From: Verrucomicrobiota bacterium
GTDB lineage: Bacteria; Verrucomicrobiota; Verrucomicrobiia; Limisphaerales; UBA11320
DNA: 6,351 nt
Direction of reading: 5' to 3'
Assembly: GCA_016871475.1 (NCBI GenBank)
Contig: VHDG01000242.1
Location: forward strand, 1 to 6,351
This document shows, piece after piece, positions 5,235-6,351 of the stretch (position 1 is its first letter; the number at the start of each line of letters is the position of its first letter). The position numbers and the translations under genes are program-made. The notes under the pieces were generated by a model. It had not been told where the DNA came from and searched no databases. It was given only the letters and a program-made list of their open reading frames with translations.

Positions 5235-6351
5235 CTACAGAATGTTGGCAGCCAGCTCGGCCAGCTCAGATCGCTCACCCCTCTGCAGCTCCACATGAGC
5301 CGCAATCGGCTGGCTCTGGAACTTGCTCACGAGGTAGTTGAAACCGTTCGATGCGGAATCCACATACGGATTGTCGATCTGATACGGATCGCCGGTGAAC
5401 ACGATCTTTGTCCCGTGGCCCACGCGAGTCACGATGGTCTTCACCTCCAGCGGAGTGAGGTTCTGAGCCTCATCGATCACCATGAACTGATTGGCAATGC
5501 TGCGCCCACGGATATAGCTCAGAGCTTCCACGACAATCACCCCCGACCGCATCAGGTCAGCGCTGCGTCGCGACTCCTGTCCCATGTTCAGATCGCTCAA
5601 GAGCTCCAGGGCATCATGGATCGGTTGCATCCAGGGACTGAGCTTTTCTTCGAGTGATCCGGGAAGGAATCCGAGTTCCTTGCCCATCGATATCGTGGGG
5701 CGGGCCACCACCAGCCTTCGAAACTCCCGATCCAAGACCGTCCGGCGCAAGCCGGCCGCCATGGCCATCAGGGTCTTCCCCGTGCCCGCCTTGCCCATCA
5801 ACGTCACCAGCTTCACCCGATCATCCAGCAAGGCATCGAAGGCAAAGTGTTGCTCCCGATTCTTCGGTCGAATGCCCCAGACTCCATCCCGCACATCCAG
5901 CACCGGAATCAGCCTGTGCCCCGTCGCGTCCGCCTTGCTCAAGGTCGTGCGCTTCGGGTTCGCTGGATCGATGAGCGTGCAATACTCGTTCGGGAAATAG
6001 GATTTCCCGGGGCCGAGATCCAGCTCGCCCTTCGATCGGAAGTCGCTCATCTGCTGGGCTGAAACCTGCAGCTCCGCCATGCCGGTGTAGAGCTCGTGAG
6101 CATGAACGCGTCCGGTCTCATAGTCCTCGGCCGGCAGCTTGAACGCATCAGCCTTGAGACGAAGATTGATGTCCTTTGTGACAAGGATGGTGGGTCGTCT
6201 CGGTTTCGCATCCCGAACCTCCAGCGCGAGCTCGAGAATCCGATTGTCCACCGACCTGCCATTTCCATGGCCGTTTCCATTGGAGCCTGCCTTGGACTTT
6301 TTCTTGAAGATGATCCGGAGCGTCCCCCTGTTGCTCAGCGTCACGCCGTCG
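5235..6351 (-). CDS. PhoH-family PIN domain-ATPase (PhoH2 type; 5' end beyond right edge)
   Basis: The visible 372 or so codons encode the C-terminal part of a PIN (VapC-like) nuclease domain followed by a complete PhoH P-loop ATPase domain, the architecture of PhoH2 proteins. Mycobacterial members act as ATP-dependent RNA helicases/ribonucleases. Numbering from the GTG at 6344: the PIN remnant includes VDNRILELAL (32-41) and ILVTKDINLRLKADAF (53-68), whose Asp residues are typical of the active site. Walker A is GKAGTGKT (184-191), Walker B is MVIDEAQN (288-295), then FTGDPYQID (316-324) and the terminal RGERSELAELA (355-365). GTG 6344 is not the true start: it falls inside the PIN domain, whose first 80 or so residues usually contain the LDTNVLLHD-type motif, and the frame stays open to the window edge. 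A short Gly/Asn/His-rich insertion (SNGNGHGNG, 21-29) interrupts the PIN domain. The protein should be cytoplasmic. The family assignment is secure. Confidence 0.95.
   Translation of the reverse strand, partial: DGVTLSNRGTLRIIFKKKSKAGSNGNGHGNGRSVDNRILELALEVRDAKPRRPTILVTKDINLRLKADAFKLPAEDYETGRVHAHELYTGMAELQVSAQQMSDFRSKGELDLGPGKSYFPNEYCTLIDPANPKRTTLSKADATGHRLIPVLDVRDGVWGIRPKNREQHFAFDALLDDRVKLVTLMGKAGTGKTLMAMAAGLRRTVLDREFRRLVVARPTISMGKELGFLPGSLEEKLSPWMQPIHDALELLSDLNMGQESRRSADLMRSGVIVVEALSYIRGRSIANQFMVIDEAQNLTPLEVKTIVTRVGHGTKIVFTGDPYQIDNPYVDSASNGFNYLVSKFQSQPIAAHVELQRGERSELAELAANIL

Noticed and set aside
5138..5341. Plus-strand frame beginning MKTHDSTSTIGRRLPLLVLS, resembling a signal peptide
   Set aside because: It has no ribosome-binding site and soon runs antisense into the phoH 3' end; the rest has a shadow-like composition.

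Overview
This window looks like a chromosomal segment of a moderately GC-rich Gram-negative-type bacterium. The exported proteins with Sec signal peptides, the PIN-ATPase form of PhoH, the VanZ-like protein and the trace of a four-helix-bundle (S23-type) gene suggest Verrucomicrobiota or a related PVC-group lineage. That assignment is by general resemblance only and is not proven here. I see no tRNA, rRNA, CRISPR array, insertion sequence or phage gene.

Layout, left to right. A 5'-complete but 3'-truncated pdxJ (pyridoxine 5'-phosphate synthase) runs off the left edge on the minus strand. Seven bases upstream of its start ends a long minus-strand gene (602-2323) for an exported 573-residue protein of unknown function with a Pro/Thr-rich tail; the two probably form one transcript. 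Across a short divergent intergenic region containing an odd palindrome lies a plus-strand VanZ-like membrane protein gene. Its 3' end overlaps by 17 bp the 3' end of a minus-strand gene for a PotD-like periplasmic substrate-binding protein. That gene directly follows a minus-strand gene for an uncharacterised seven-helix membrane protein, and the two are likely co-transcribed. About 500 bases then hold no intact gene. This stretch contains a degenerate four-helix-bundle remnant, a perfect 8-bp hairpin and an imperfect direct repeat. The window ends with a minus-strand phoH-family gene (C-terminal half of a PIN nuclease domain plus a complete PhoH ATPase domain) that begins beyond the right edge.

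These genes do not form one obvious pathway: vitamin B6 synthesis, an orphan solute-binding protein, a membrane protein of unknown role and an RNA-directed ATPase/nuclease sit side by side. I found no convincing new multi-gene system. The points most worth following are the substituted ligand pocket of the PotD-like protein, the unknown exported protein coupled to pdxJ (with a G9 and a G7 tract inside it), and the decayed four-helix-bundle locus.
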